A DNA stretch of 13,701 nt from Porticoccus sp. (GCA_023263825.1 JALQUJ010000216.1:1-13701), one strand, 5' to 3'; numbered from the stretch's first letter, positions 1-7,398 are shown. Numbers and translations are program-made. The notes: generated by a model not told the origin, from the letters alone.

Positions 1-1264
1 AAGGCCTATTGGTTTTTGCTTTAGGCTTTTTCCCTTTAGTTTTTTTTGTTTTTGAACTAGCTAAATCGTTTTTCTTCTTTTTAGGCCCAGCGGCCTTGCC
101 TGATTTTTTTACTGCCTTCGGGCCGGTATACTTAGCTTTTAATCCTTTCAGTACTCTGCGTTCAAAGCGAATTTTTAAATAACGTTCGATGCTAGACATT
201 TGATTCCATTCATTGGAATCAATGATTGTAATGGCTTTACCTTCTTTGCCTGCTCGTCCTGTTCGTCCAACACGGTGTACATGGTCATCACCACATTGTG
301 CGATACTAAAATTGATTACTAGATCAACGTCATGAATGTCTAGGCCGCGGGCAGCCAAATCCGTAGCAACCAAAATATTTACAGTGCCTTGGCGGAACTG
401 ATTCATAATTTGTTTGCGTTCACTTTGGGGGATTTCTCCGTGAATACAATTGGCTTTAAACTTCTTGTAGCGTAAAACGTGACTTAACTGCTCACATTGC
501 TGACGGGTTTTGCAAAAGATAAATACTTTATGTGCTTTTTCTTCTTCAAGTAGTGCGCTGACTAATGCTTCTTTGTGTTTTTTATCATCCGCCAAGATTA
601 GTTGTTGGGTGATTTTCTCATGTTGTTGCCTGTGTGAATCGACTTCAATAAGTTCTGGATCTTTAAAGGTCTCTTTTATACGCCCTAGCTCTTTGTGATT
701 TAAGGTGGCAGAAAACAGCAGGTTTTGTCGTTGCTGGTTGCAGCTTTCTCCAATGGTGTACATCGCAATAGCAAAGCCCATATCAAGCATGCGATCTGCT
801 TCATCAAGCACCAGTATTTCAAGATCATTGAAGTCGGTTGTACCTCGTTCGATGTGTTCAACCAAACGGCCGGGCGTGGCAATTAAAACTTCCGGGTTTT
901 TTCTTAATGTAGCCACTTGGTGCTTAAAAGCTTCGCCGCCAATAATGAGTCCGCATTTTATATGAGTGAATGCCGCGAGTTGTTCAAAATGCTTTTTTGT
1001 TTGTAGTGCCAGTTCTCGCGTAGGTAAAAGAATCAGAGCACGAGTACCGCTATTAGGTGCACCATGTGACAGCATCTTTTCTAAAATGGGTAATAAAAAA
1101 GTGGCGGTTTTGCCGCTGCCTGTTTGTGCCGAAACCATTAGGTCTTTGCCTGCCAGGGCAGGGGGAATTGCTTTTTCTTGAACAGTAGTAGCTTCGTTAA
1201 AGCTTAATTTTTCCAGGGCTTTGAGGAGTTGCTTATGCAGTGGTAGATCTTTCAGTAAAGACAA
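1..1264 (-). CDS. DEAD-box ATP-dependent RNA helicase, SrmB-like (partial, 3' end outside window)
   Basis: ATP-driven RNA unwinding enzyme. By family it probably remodels rRNA during 50S ribosome assembly, acting in the cytoplasm. My own translation from 1264 gives about 421 residues with every family motif: Q-motif region near 22-29, Walker A AQTGSGKT (46-53), PTRELA (81-86), TPGR (130-133), DEAD (154-157), SAT (185-187), ATDLAARGLD (300-309) and HRVGRTGRAG (330-339). A Lys-rich basic tail begins near residue 375 and runs off the left edge. The segment before motif VI (NFSIAQCGDDHVHR) and the region after it resemble E. coli SrmB more than RhlE or DeaD, so the subfamily call is by similarity from memory. 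There is no in-frame ATG before residue 43, inside the Walker A approach. The frame opens at the permease stop (1283-1285), so initiation must be at TTG 1262-1264, with GGGA eight bases upstream, or at ATT 1268-1270. It lies 18 bases behind the efflux permease and may be co-transcribed. Confidence 0.93.
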   Translation of the reverse strand, partial: MSLLKDLPLHKQLLKALEKLSFNEATTVQEKAIPPALAGKDLMVSAQTGSGKTATFLLPILEKMLSHGAPNSGTRALILLPTRELALQTKKHFEQLAAFTHIKCGLIIGGEAFKHQVATLRKNPEVLIATPGRLVEHIERGTTDFNDLEILVLDEADRMLDMGFAIAMYTIGESCNQQRQNLLFSATLNHKELGRIKETFKDPELIEVDSHRQQHEKITQQLILADDKKHKEALVSALLEEEKAHKVFIFCKTRQQCEQLSHVLRYKKFKANCIHGEIPQSERKQIMNQFRQGTVNILVATDLAARGLDIHDVDLVINFSIAQCGDDHVHRVGRTGRAGKEGKAITIIDSNEWNQMSSIERYLKIRFERRVLKGLKAKYTGPKAVKKSGKAAGPKKKKNDLASSKTKKTKGKKPKAKTNRP

Positions 1265-1282
1265 TGAAATATTCCCGGTGGT

Positions 1283-4200
1283 TTAAAAATGTAAGCCTGC
1301 TAAAAAATCAAGGAGCTGAGATTTATACTTTTTTGATTTTTGCCCATTAAAAATTCTTGCTATAAGGAATAGGAACCGTTGTTTCAGTGAACCTAAATGA
1401 TCTATCAGTTGTTCGCCTATAACGAGTAGACAGGGAGTTAATACTAGAGTCAGTAGTGTAGCAAATGAAAGCCCTCCTGCAATGGCACTGGCTAGCTGGG
1501 TCCACCATTGGGTTGAGGGCGCACCAAAACTGATTTCCCTATCCAGTAAATCTATGTTCATGGCCAGAACCATTGGCATCAGGCCAAGTACCGTTGTGAA
1601 GGCAGTAAGAAAGACGGGGCGAAGTCGTCGTCTACCCGTCTCCATTGCAGCACTATAGACATCAAGGTTATTTCTGCGCATACGGTTATAGGTGTCGATG
1701 AGAACAATATTGTTGTTCACCACAATGCCGGCCAAGGCAATAATACCCAATCCAACCATAACAATGCCGAAGGGTTGAGCTGTTATTAACAGCCCCAATA
1801 GAACACCCGCAGTGGAAAAAACAATGGCAGATAAGACCAAAAAAGCCTGGTAGATGGAGTTAAATTGGGTAACCAGAATCAAGGCCATCAGGATAATGGC
1901 AGTTAAAAATGCTCCCATAAGGAAGCTCATAGCCTCTCGCTGATCTTCATCTTCACCTTTAAAGTTAATATAAACCTGTGGGTCGAGTTCAGCTTTTTTA
2001 AGCGCCGAAAACAGGTCTTTTAACTGGCTGTCAGGCAATACGCCCTCAGCTACATCGGCCTTAATCGTTATCGTTCGATGGGCATTGATTCGGGTTAGGG
2101 TGCCGCTCTTAGGTGCGGGTTTAATGGTGACAAAATTACTGATGGGAATCATTCCAACGGGGGTGGCAATGCGCAGTTGATCCAACTGACCTAAATGACG
2201 TTCGCTGGTAGGGAATCTAACCCTGACATCTACTTCATCATCATTATCATCGGGTCGGTAATCCGTCACTTTGAAGCCGTTTGTAATCATTTGTACGGCA
2301 TTGCCTAACGTTCCAATATCGGCACCATAGCGTGCCGCTAGCTCACGGTTAACTTCGATACGCCACTCCACGCCTGGCAATGGCCGGTCGTCTTCTACAT
2401 CCACATAACCACCTTGCTCATCCATGATGTTGCGGACTTTTTCTACCATGTCTGGCACTCTGGAAAAGTCGCGACTGCTGAATTCAAGCTGGATAGGCTT
2501 TCCTTCCGCCGGGCCATTTTCAGCTTTACGGAATTCCAGTTGAATGCCCGGAATATCTGCTGTGAGTTGACGCATTTCATCCAGTATTTCAGAGGCGGGT
2601 CGTCGTAGATCCCAGTCGATAAATTCCAGCTGAATAATGCCGACAACATCTTCCGCGGTATTTTCGCCGTTATCACTATTAAACGAGCGGACATAGACGG
2701 ACTGTAACTCATCCATATGTTGTACCCGTGTTTCTACTTGTCTTACCAGGGCATCTTTTTCATAAACGGAAAGGTCACCCCTGGCATGTACCTGAATCAG
2801 AGCAAATTCCGGCTCAACATCGGGGAAAAATTCAACGCCTTTACCCAATTTGCCATAAACAACGTAAACACTGACCATAACGACAAGGGCAACGAGCAAT
2901 GTTTTCCCTGGGTTTTTTAATAGTTTGCCTAACAACTGGAGATATTTTTGGGTAATAGGGCCTTCGGTGATTTTTTCAAAATCATCACGATGACTTGTGA
3001 TACCACCTCCCAGTACAGGAATAAAAACCAATGCCATGGAAAGTGATGCTGTTAGCGCAATAATGACGGTGATGGGTAGGAACTTCATGAATTCGCCCAC
3101 CATACCTGGCCAGAAAAGTAGAGGCAAAAAGACCGCGAGGGTGGTCAGTGTTGAAGCGGTAATTGGCCATGACATGCGTTTGGCAGCAGATGAATAGGCC
3201 TGTATCGGCTTTTTGCCTTCATGCATACGCCTGTCGGCAAGTTCAACAATTACGATAGCGCCATCTACCAACATACCTAGAACCAGTATCAGGCTAAAAA
3301 GCACGACGATGTTTAGGGTATATCCGAGGGTATTGAGTACGAGAATAGCCGCCAGAAAAGAACCGGGGATAGCCAGACCCACAAGCAATGCGGAACGTGG
3401 CCCCAGTGCGGCGATAATGATGATCATCACAAGGATAATGGCTGAGAGAATGTTGTTTTGCAGGTCGCTCAACATATCCCGTATTTGATCTGATTTATCC
3501 TGCATATAGGCGACTTCAACGGCTTCTGGCCACACTTGCCGTTCAGTCTCTACCAGCTGTCTAACCTGGCTGATGGTATCAATAATATTTGCGCCTACAC
3601 GTTTTTTGATCTCAAGCGTGACGGCAGCTTGTCCAGCTACTCTGGCAAAGCTTTCAGGGTCTTTAAAACTGCGACGTATACTGGCTACCTGACCAAAGGT
3701 GACGACTCGGCTGCCATCCACTTTTACTGGCATAACCAGTATGTCATCTAAGTCCTCGATGACTCCGGGCACTTTAAGTACAAGTCGGCCAGCACCTGTA
3801 TCCATTGCTCCTGCAGCGACAAGCAGGTTGTTATTACGGACAAAGGAGAAAAGCTCTTCGTATTCGACTTGATAAGTTTCCATGATGGCGGGGTCAACGA
3901 TTACTTCAAGTAAGGCTTCTCGATCACCACCAATTTCTGCTTCTAGAACGCCGGGAAGGGATTCAATTCTGTCCTGCAAGCCGCGGGCAATGGCGACCAA
4001 ACTACGTTCGGGTACAGGGCCTGAAAGGGAAATTGTGAGTACCGGGAATAAGGCTACATTGATTTCTATGACTTCCGGGTCATCGGTGTCATCGGGTAAT
4101 TCGATTTTGGCAATATCTACTTTTTCACGGACATCAGTCTGTGCCTGGTTGGTGTCAAACCCGGCGCTGAATTCAAGCTGTACAGATGCATGGCCTTCGC

Positions 4201-4456
4201 TCGCGGTACTTTTCATTTCTTTCAGTCCTTCAATGGACTGAAGTTCTTTTTCCATGGGCTTAACCAAAAGGCGCTCCGCATCTTCGGGTGATATACCTTC
4301 ATGGTTCATAGAAACATAAATAAAAGGAACGGTGATGTCTGGTTCAGCTTCTTTGGGAATACTTTGATAAGCCAGAGTGCCAGACACCAGAATAAACAGC
4401 AGGCTGAGTATGACTGTGCGGGTACGGGAAAAGGCTAAATCAATAATGGCATTCAT
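1283..4456 (-). CDS. RND-family efflux transporter permease (AcrB/ACR_tran family)
   Basis: Inner-membrane proton-driven exporter that works as a trimer with a periplasmic adaptor and an outer-membrane channel. At 1057 residues it has the usual family length. It shows the duplicated RND layout: TM1 near 13-32, a large periplasmic loop, a TM cluster at about 335-480, a second TM helix near 518-537, a second periplasmic loop and a TM cluster from about 845 to 1015. The N-terminal region with PKEAEPDI and EGISPEDAERLLVKPMEKELQ is typical of RND pumps. In TM4 the motif reads LVDGAIVIVE, so only D398 of the AcrB Asp pair is kept. In TM10 the AcrB Lys940 position appears to be Asn914. Substrate cannot be read from sequence; organic toxic compounds are more likely than metal. 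It follows the adaptor after a 92-base AT-rich gap. No good Shine-Dalgarno sequence precedes the start, so translation may be weak. Confidence 0.95.
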   Translation of the reverse strand: MNAIIDLAFSRTRTVILSLLFILVSGTLAYQSIPKEAEPDITVPFIYVSMNHEGISPEDAERLLVKPMEKELQSIEGLKEMKSTASEGHASVQLEFSAGFDTNQAQTDVREKVDIAKIELPDDTDDPEVIEINVALFPVLTISLSGPVPERSLVAIARGLQDRIESLPGVLEAEIGGDREALLEVIVDPAIMETYQVEYEELFSFVRNNNLLVAAGAMDTGAGRLVLKVPGVIEDLDDILVMPVKVDGSRVVTFGQVASIRRSFKDPESFARVAGQAAVTLEIKKRVGANIIDTISQVRQLVETERQVWPEAVEVAYMQDKSDQIRDMLSDLQNNILSAIILVMIIIIAALGPRSALLVGLAIPGSFLAAILVLNTLGYTLNIVVLFSLILVLGMLVDGAIVIVELADRRMHEGKKPIQAYSSAAKRMSWPITASTLTTLAVFLPLLFWPGMVGEFMKFLPITVIIALTASLSMALVFIPVLGGGITSHRDDFEKITEGPITQKYLQLLGKLLKNPGKTLLVALVVMVSVYVVYGKLGKGVEFFPDVEPEFALIQVHARGDLSVYEKDALVRQVETRVQHMDELQSVYVRSFNSDNGENTAEDVVGIIQLEFIDWDLRRPASEILDEMRQLTADIPGIQLEFRKAENGPAEGKPIQLEFSSRDFSRVPDMVEKVRNIMDEQGGYVDVEDDRPLPGVEWRIEVNRELAARYGADIGTLGNAVQMITNGFKVTDYRPDDNDDEVDVRVRFPTSERHLGQLDQLRIATPVGMIPISNFVTIKPAPKSGTLTRINAHRTITIKADVAEGVLPDSQLKDLFSALKKAELDPQVYINFKGEDEDQREAMSFLMGAFLTAIILMALILVTQFNSIYQAFLVLSAIVFSTAGVLLGLLITAQPFGIVMVGLGIIALAGIVVNNNIVLIDTYNRMRRNNLDVYSAAMETGRRRLRPVFLTAFTTVLGLMPMVLAMNIDLLDREISFGAPSTQWWTQLASAIAGGLSFATLLTLVLTPCLLVIGEQLIDHLGSLKQRFLFLIARIFNGQKSKKYKSQLLDFLAGLHF

Positions 4457-4507
4457 AAATATTTTTTTATTTAATCATTAATAGCTTATAGGTAGTTTTA
4501 GGTTCCA

Positions 4508-4526
4508 TAACTAGTTTTTATAGTTA
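4508..4526. repeat. Short inverted repeat in adaptor-permease spacer
   Basis: TAACTA and TAGTTA form a 6-bp inverted repeat with a 7-base loop in the AT-rich 92-base gap between the adaptor stop and the permease start. The surrounding DNA repeats the word AGGTT a few times. It could be a weak mRNA hairpin or a processing site in the operon message, but it has no GC-rich stem and does not look like a factor-independent terminator. Confidence 0.25.
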
Positions 4527-4548
4527 GGTTTTATAAAAAGTACTGTCA

Positions 4549-5640
4549 TTAAGAGGCTGGAGCCTCCTTAACAGGTTCGCCTTCATTAACGAAACCTTGC
4601 CCTTGGGTAATAATGCGCACTTTGTCAGGTAGCCCGGAAACCCAAATCCCATCAGCTTCTGTGCGCAAGAGCTCAATAGGGTAGAAGCTGACAACACTGT
4701 CGCCGTTAACACTTTTAATACCGATTTCGCCATGGGTATCGAGAGAAAGAACCGCTGGTGAAACAAAGTGGGCTGCCTCCTGGCCTGTAGCAATACTGAG
4801 TTCTACACTGACCCCCGCATTTAATATGCCATCTGGGTTCAAGATTTCTGCCTCAACACGAAAACTATGGGTTTGCGCATCGCCAACACTGGATAAATAG
4901 GTAAGAGTGCCGGTAGCTTCCTGACCATCAAGCAGGCGAATGCCAACCTCCTGTCCTAGTCGGACTTTGCCAGCACTTTGTTGGGAAATATATCCGACCG
5001 CTTTGACAATAGATTTATCGACAATTAAAGCGACCTGATCTCCTTTTTCCAGATGACTGCCTAGTTCTACATACCGTTCCTCTAGCACGCCCTGGAAGGG
5101 CGTTCTTATGGCCACATATTCCAATTCAAGTTTGGCTCTTTCCAAAGCTGCTTCAGCCACTGCTAGGGAGGATTCACGAGCTTTAAGTTGGTTTTTAGAT
5201 TGAAGCCCATGTTTGAGCAATTTCTTTGCAGCTGCAACCTCCAATTGCTGGCTTTCTACCTCCGCCTGTGCACTTTTAAATTGAGCTATACGGTCTTCTG
5301 TGGCAAGCCTCACGAGCAGGGTATCTTTTGCAACTAATTGGCCTTTTTCTACGGGCAGTTCTACAACACGCGAGGTAGTTTGCGCTCTGATTTCAACCTT
5401 TCTTAAAGGTTCAAGCTCACCTTGCACCATTATTTCTCGCACAATGTTTTCCGATTCAATATCCTTCACACCAACCATCATTTTTTGTGATGAATGGGAA
5501 GGCTTTTCAGTTGTGCTTTCTAGCCCCACGCTATTTGCTTGCTCGGTTTTTGAGGGTTTAGCAAAGGTGCCACTTAGCATCCAGATAACGACTAATAACA
5601 ATAGTCCCAGTGATAAGTATGTCGATTTTTTCATAACCAT
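4549..5640 (-). CDS. RND efflux periplasmic adaptor subunit (membrane fusion protein)
   Basis: Periplasmic adaptor that joins the downstream RND permease to an outer-membrane channel. It has 363 residues, typical of the family. An N-terminal membrane anchor or uncleaved signal lies at about 8-27 with no lipobox Cys, so it is probably anchored by a helix rather than lipid. Next come the first lipoyl half (GELEPLRKVEIRAQ..VVELPVEKGQLV), an Ala/Glu/Lys-rich alpha-hairpin at about 115-172, the second lipoyl half (RTPFQGVLEERYVELGSHLEKGDQVALIV) and a beta-barrel/membrane-proximal domain. The third codon is also ATG (5632-5634) and has GAG at a better distance (six bases) than the first ATG, so the true start may be 5634 (361 residues). 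It is 71 bases downstream of tetR and its promoter region holds a predicted TetR operator. Confidence 0.93.
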   Translation of the reverse strand: MVMKKSTYLSLGLLLLVVIWMLSGTFAKPSKTEQANSVGLESTTEKPSHSSQKMMVGVKDIESENIVREIMVQGELEPLRKVEIRAQTTSRVVELPVEKGQLVAKDTLLVRLATEDRIAQFKSAQAEVESQQLEVAAAKKLLKHGLQSKNQLKARESSLAVAEAALERAKLELEYVAIRTPFQGVLEERYVELGSHLEKGDQVALIVDKSIVKAVGYISQQSAGKVRLGQEVGIRLLDGQEATGTLTYLSSVGDAQTHSFRVEAEILNPDGILNAGVSVELSIATGQEAAHFVSPAVLSLDTHGEIGIKSVNGDSVVSFYPIELLRTEADGIWVSGLPDKVRIITQGQGFVNEGEPVKEAPAS

Positions 5641-5688
5641 CTCGATATGATGTCTATTGCTAGCTATTTAAAATGTCATTGTGTTAAA

Positions 5689-5713
5689 AAATAATGACCA
5701 GCAGTCATTATTT
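5689..5713. promoter_or_regulatory. Predicted TetR-family operator between tetR and adaptor gene
   Basis: Perfect inverted repeat with 10-bp arms AAATAATGAC / GTCATTATTT around a 5-base centre (CAGCA). The core TGAC-N5-GTCA (5695-5707) has the same layout as the two units in front of tetR. It overlaps the tetR stop codon and lies about 50 bases upstream of the adaptor start, where it could block a promoter for the adaptor-permease pair. The inverted repeat is seen directly; binding by the neighbouring TetR protein is inferred from the shared motif. Confidence 0.7.
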
Positions 5714-6341
5714 ATTGATTGCCGATAAGTCCATTCATCATAAACTCGGTTGCAGCTTCAATAATCTCTTCTTTATTACCATGGGAGCACCAATCTTTAC
5801 CAGCCCACAACATATTGACGGTGCCATCAAAACAGGCGTGCATGCCGATACTAATATGGTCGAGAGGACGCTTGGTAATTGACCCCTTTTCCATTGCTTC
5901 AATTAGCATAGGGTCACCCCATTGGCTGAAGGCGTTATCCAGTTCCCAAAAAGCATCATGCCAGCTTTTGTCAGCGCGTTCTTTAAAATCAATACGGTTG
6001 GTATATTCAACGATATAGCGGTATTCAGCGTGATCTAAATGATACTGGAAAGCAATTTTGAAAATATTTCTAAAGCTCTCAAGCACATTGTCACTATCCA
6101 TGTCTTCAAGCTGAAAGCGTTGTAACAATCCTCGGTAAAATTGAATGGTCAATTTGAAAAGCAATTCATCTTTACTGGAAACATGCTTATATACCGTGCC
6201 TTTGCCAATCCCTGCCAAATTTGCAATTTGCTCAATAGTTACAGATTCCCAATTGGGGTGTGCAAAAAGGGTTAGGGCCGCATCGAGAATATCTTCCTCT
6301 CTACGCTCAAATTCACGCTGTTTTCTTACCGTATTTAGCAT
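5712..6341 (-). CDS. TetR/AcrR-family transcriptional repressor of the efflux pump
   Basis: Dimeric ligand-responsive DNA-binding repressor, 209 residues as usual for the family. The N-terminal helix-turn-helix domain spans about residues 14-60: ILDAALTLFA, then SVTIEQIANLAGIGKGTVYKHVSSKDELL, a textbook TetR_N pattern. The remaining residues (about 70-209) form the variable ligand-binding and dimer region, which I cannot assign to a ligand. It is the first gene of the tetR-adaptor-permease set on one strand. A 31-bp palindrome covers its own promoter and a related site precedes the adaptor, so negative autoregulation and repression of the pump are likely. AAGAG about seven bases before the ATG is a fair ribosome binding site. 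Confidence 0.93.
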   Translation of the reverse strand: MLNTVRKQREFERREEDILDAALTLFAHPNWESVTIEQIANLAGIGKGTVYKHVSSKDELLFKLTIQFYRGLLQRFQLEDMDSDNVLESFRNIFKIAFQYHLDHAEYRYIVEYTNRIDFKERADKSWHDAFWELDNAFSQWGDPMLIEAMEKGSITKRPLDHISIGMHACFDGTVNMLWAGKDWCSHGNKEEIIEAATEFMMNGLIGNQ

Positions 6342-6357
6342 TTATAAACTCTTTTTT

Positions 6358-6388
6358 TGACCATTAGTCATAATATGACTAATGGTCA
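6358..6388. promoter_or_regulatory. 31-bp perfect palindrome: double TetR-type operator at tetR promoter
   Basis: Perfect inverted repeat: arm TGACCATTAGTCATA (6358-6372), single central base 6373, and its exact complement at 6374-6388. Each arm holds a smaller imperfect palindrome TGAC-N5-GTCA (6358-6370 and 6376-6388), so the site reads as two identical 13-bp operators in inverted orientation, 18 bp centre to centre. It covers the -10 box and most of the spacer of the predicted tetR promoter, 16 bases before the tetR start codon. Family precedent suggests repressor dimers bound in tandem; that is inference. Confidence 0.85.
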
Positions 6389-6398
6389 TATTATGCAA
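6370..6398 (-). promoter_or_regulatory. Predicted sigma70 promoter of tetR
   Basis: On the minus strand, TTGCAT (complement of 6393-6398) is followed after exactly 17 bases by TATTAT (complement of 6370-6375). This predicts a transcript start near 6363 and a leader of roughly 20 bases before the tetR ATG. The -10 box lies in the middle of the 31-bp palindrome, which fits autorepression. Confidence 0.6.
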
Positions 6399-6454
6399 GA
6401 AATGTGGGGGTTTGTAGCATGAGGGGTAGATAAACTGTAGGGAAAATTATGTAA

Positions 6455-6485
6455 TCTTGAAGGTTCAGTAACACCCGCTTCAAGA
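6455..6485. repeat. 8-bp inverted repeat (possible weak hairpin)
   Basis: TCTTGAAG (6455-6462) and CTTCAAGA (6478-6485) pair perfectly around a 15-base loop. A run of five T follows a few bases later on the plus strand. The stem is short and not GC-rich, so a terminator role is doubtful; it could equally be a protein-binding palindrome or chance. Confidence 0.3.
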
Positions 6486-6659
6486 ATGGTTTTTAAGGTC
6501 TATGTGATTTTTTAGTTATGCAATCAAATGCTTTAGATTAGCCAGACTTTGAATACAGAGCCTTTGAGTTAATAGGCATTAAGATTATTCCACTACATGA
6601 GCAGAACTTATAATAATTACGAAATATCCAGTAGAACTACAATTTCTTTTTAAGTATTG

Positions 6660-6688
6660 TTTACCCTTGGTTACAGAATGGCTATATG
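6660..6688 (+). promoter_or_regulatory. Possible promoter of peroxiredoxin-like gene
   Basis: TTTACC (6660-6665) and TATATG (6683-6688) are 17 bases apart, each matching the sigma70 consensus at four of six positions. The predicted start site would leave a leader of about 40 bases containing the AAGGA ribosome binding site. Match quality is moderate only. Confidence 0.4.
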
Positions 6689-6733
6689 TAGTAATAAAAA
6701 CTTTTGTTCTTTATTTAAAGAAAAGGAAAAATT

Positions 6734-7255
6734 ATGGGCAGTAATGTACCAGATGTTGTATTTAAAATTCGTGCTCGTGGTGAAAGTGTTGGTGGGAGAA
6801 ACCCATTTCGCTGGAAGGATGTTTCAACCACGGACATATTCTCAGATAAAAACATCGTTATATTTGCGCTGCCAACTCTATTTCCTTCGACAAACGCTAC
6901 TACTCATTTGCCTGATTATGAAGCGAAGTATGATGAGCTGATATCTCTTGGCGTTGATGAAGTGTACTGCTTATGTGTTAAGGCTTCCTTTCCTTTGCTT
7001 CAATCTGCGAAAAACTTAGGTATTACAAAGGTAAAAATGTTACCAGATGCACATTCAGCGTTTACTCGTTCGATGGGAATGTTGGTAAAAAATGAAATTT
7101 TTGGTTCCGATGATGTGTCGTGGCGTTACTCTGCTTATGTAGTTAATGGGGAAATAAAGAAAATATTTTCTGAGGCTGGAATGATGGATAATTGCCCAGA
7201 TGATCCGCTTGAGTGTAGTGATGTTGATACAATGATTTCTTATCTAAAGAGTTAG
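6734..7255 (+). CDS. Peroxiredoxin-5-like (AhpC/TSA, redoxin family) protein lacking the peroxidatic cysteine
   Basis: Thioredoxin-fold protein of 173 residues. It closely follows the Prx5 layout: N-terminal PDVVFKIR, SVGGRNPFRW, DIFSDKNIVIFALP, HLPDYEAKYDELISLGVDEVYC, the KMLPDAHSAFTRSMGM region, WRYSAYVVNGEIKKIFSE and DNCPDDPLECSD. The active-site loop that is normally PGAFTPTC reads PTLFPSTN (47-54): the catalytic Cys is Asn54 (codon AAC 6893-6895) and the motif Thr is Pro51. Four other Cys remain, two at EVYCLC and two near the C-terminus. Classic thiol peroxidase activity is therefore not expected; a sensing, binding or thioredoxin-like role is possible. AAGGA ends seven bases before the ATG, a good ribosome binding site. 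It stands alone on the plus strand, before the cold-shock gene. The family call is firm; function is unknown. Confidence 0.88.
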   Translation: MGSNVPDVVFKIRARGESVGGRNPFRWKDVSTTDIFSDKNIVIFALPTLFPSTNATTHLPDYEAKYDELISLGVDEVYCLCVKASFPLLQSAKNLGITKVKMLPDAHSAFTRSMGMLVKNEIFGSDDVSWRYSAYVVNGEIKKIFSEAGMMDNCPDDPLECSDVDTMISYLKS

Positions 7256-7398
7256 AATATTAATTGCAGAATATTTCTAGAAACAGTCCCAGATAAATGG
7301 CCTAATAAAGATAATTTTAGTTTTATATTCGAATAGGTGAATTCGGATATACTTAGTTATACATTTCAACATTTCACCCACAATCATGAGAAAATAAG

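Larger units (their letters stand above)
6389..6733. other. 345-bp non-coding region between tetR operator and peroxiredoxin-like gene
   Basis: No open frame of gene quality on either strand. It is AT-rich, with stops in all frames. It holds the upstream part of the tetR promoter at its left end, an 8-bp hairpin at 6455-6485, and a predicted promoter for the peroxiredoxin-like gene at its right end (6660-6688). I see no recognisable riboswitch, gene remnant or mobile-element end. Confidence 0.6.

Noticed and set aside
3882..4241. 119-residue plus-strand frame inside the RND permease gene
   Set aside because: Antisense shadow of a strongly conserved coding region; Ser/Thr-rich composition and no domain signs.
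6657..6941. 94-residue plus-strand frame overlapping the peroxiredoxin-like gene
   Set aside because: It begins inside the predicted promoter region and continues as an out-of-frame shadow of the real gene, with no family resemblance.
7274..7283. 10-bp palindrome TTTCTAGAAA and a nearby repeated AGAATATT after the peroxiredoxin-like gene
   Set aside because: Too short and AT-rich to call as a terminator or operator; no T-tract follows and no second copy links it to a regulator here.
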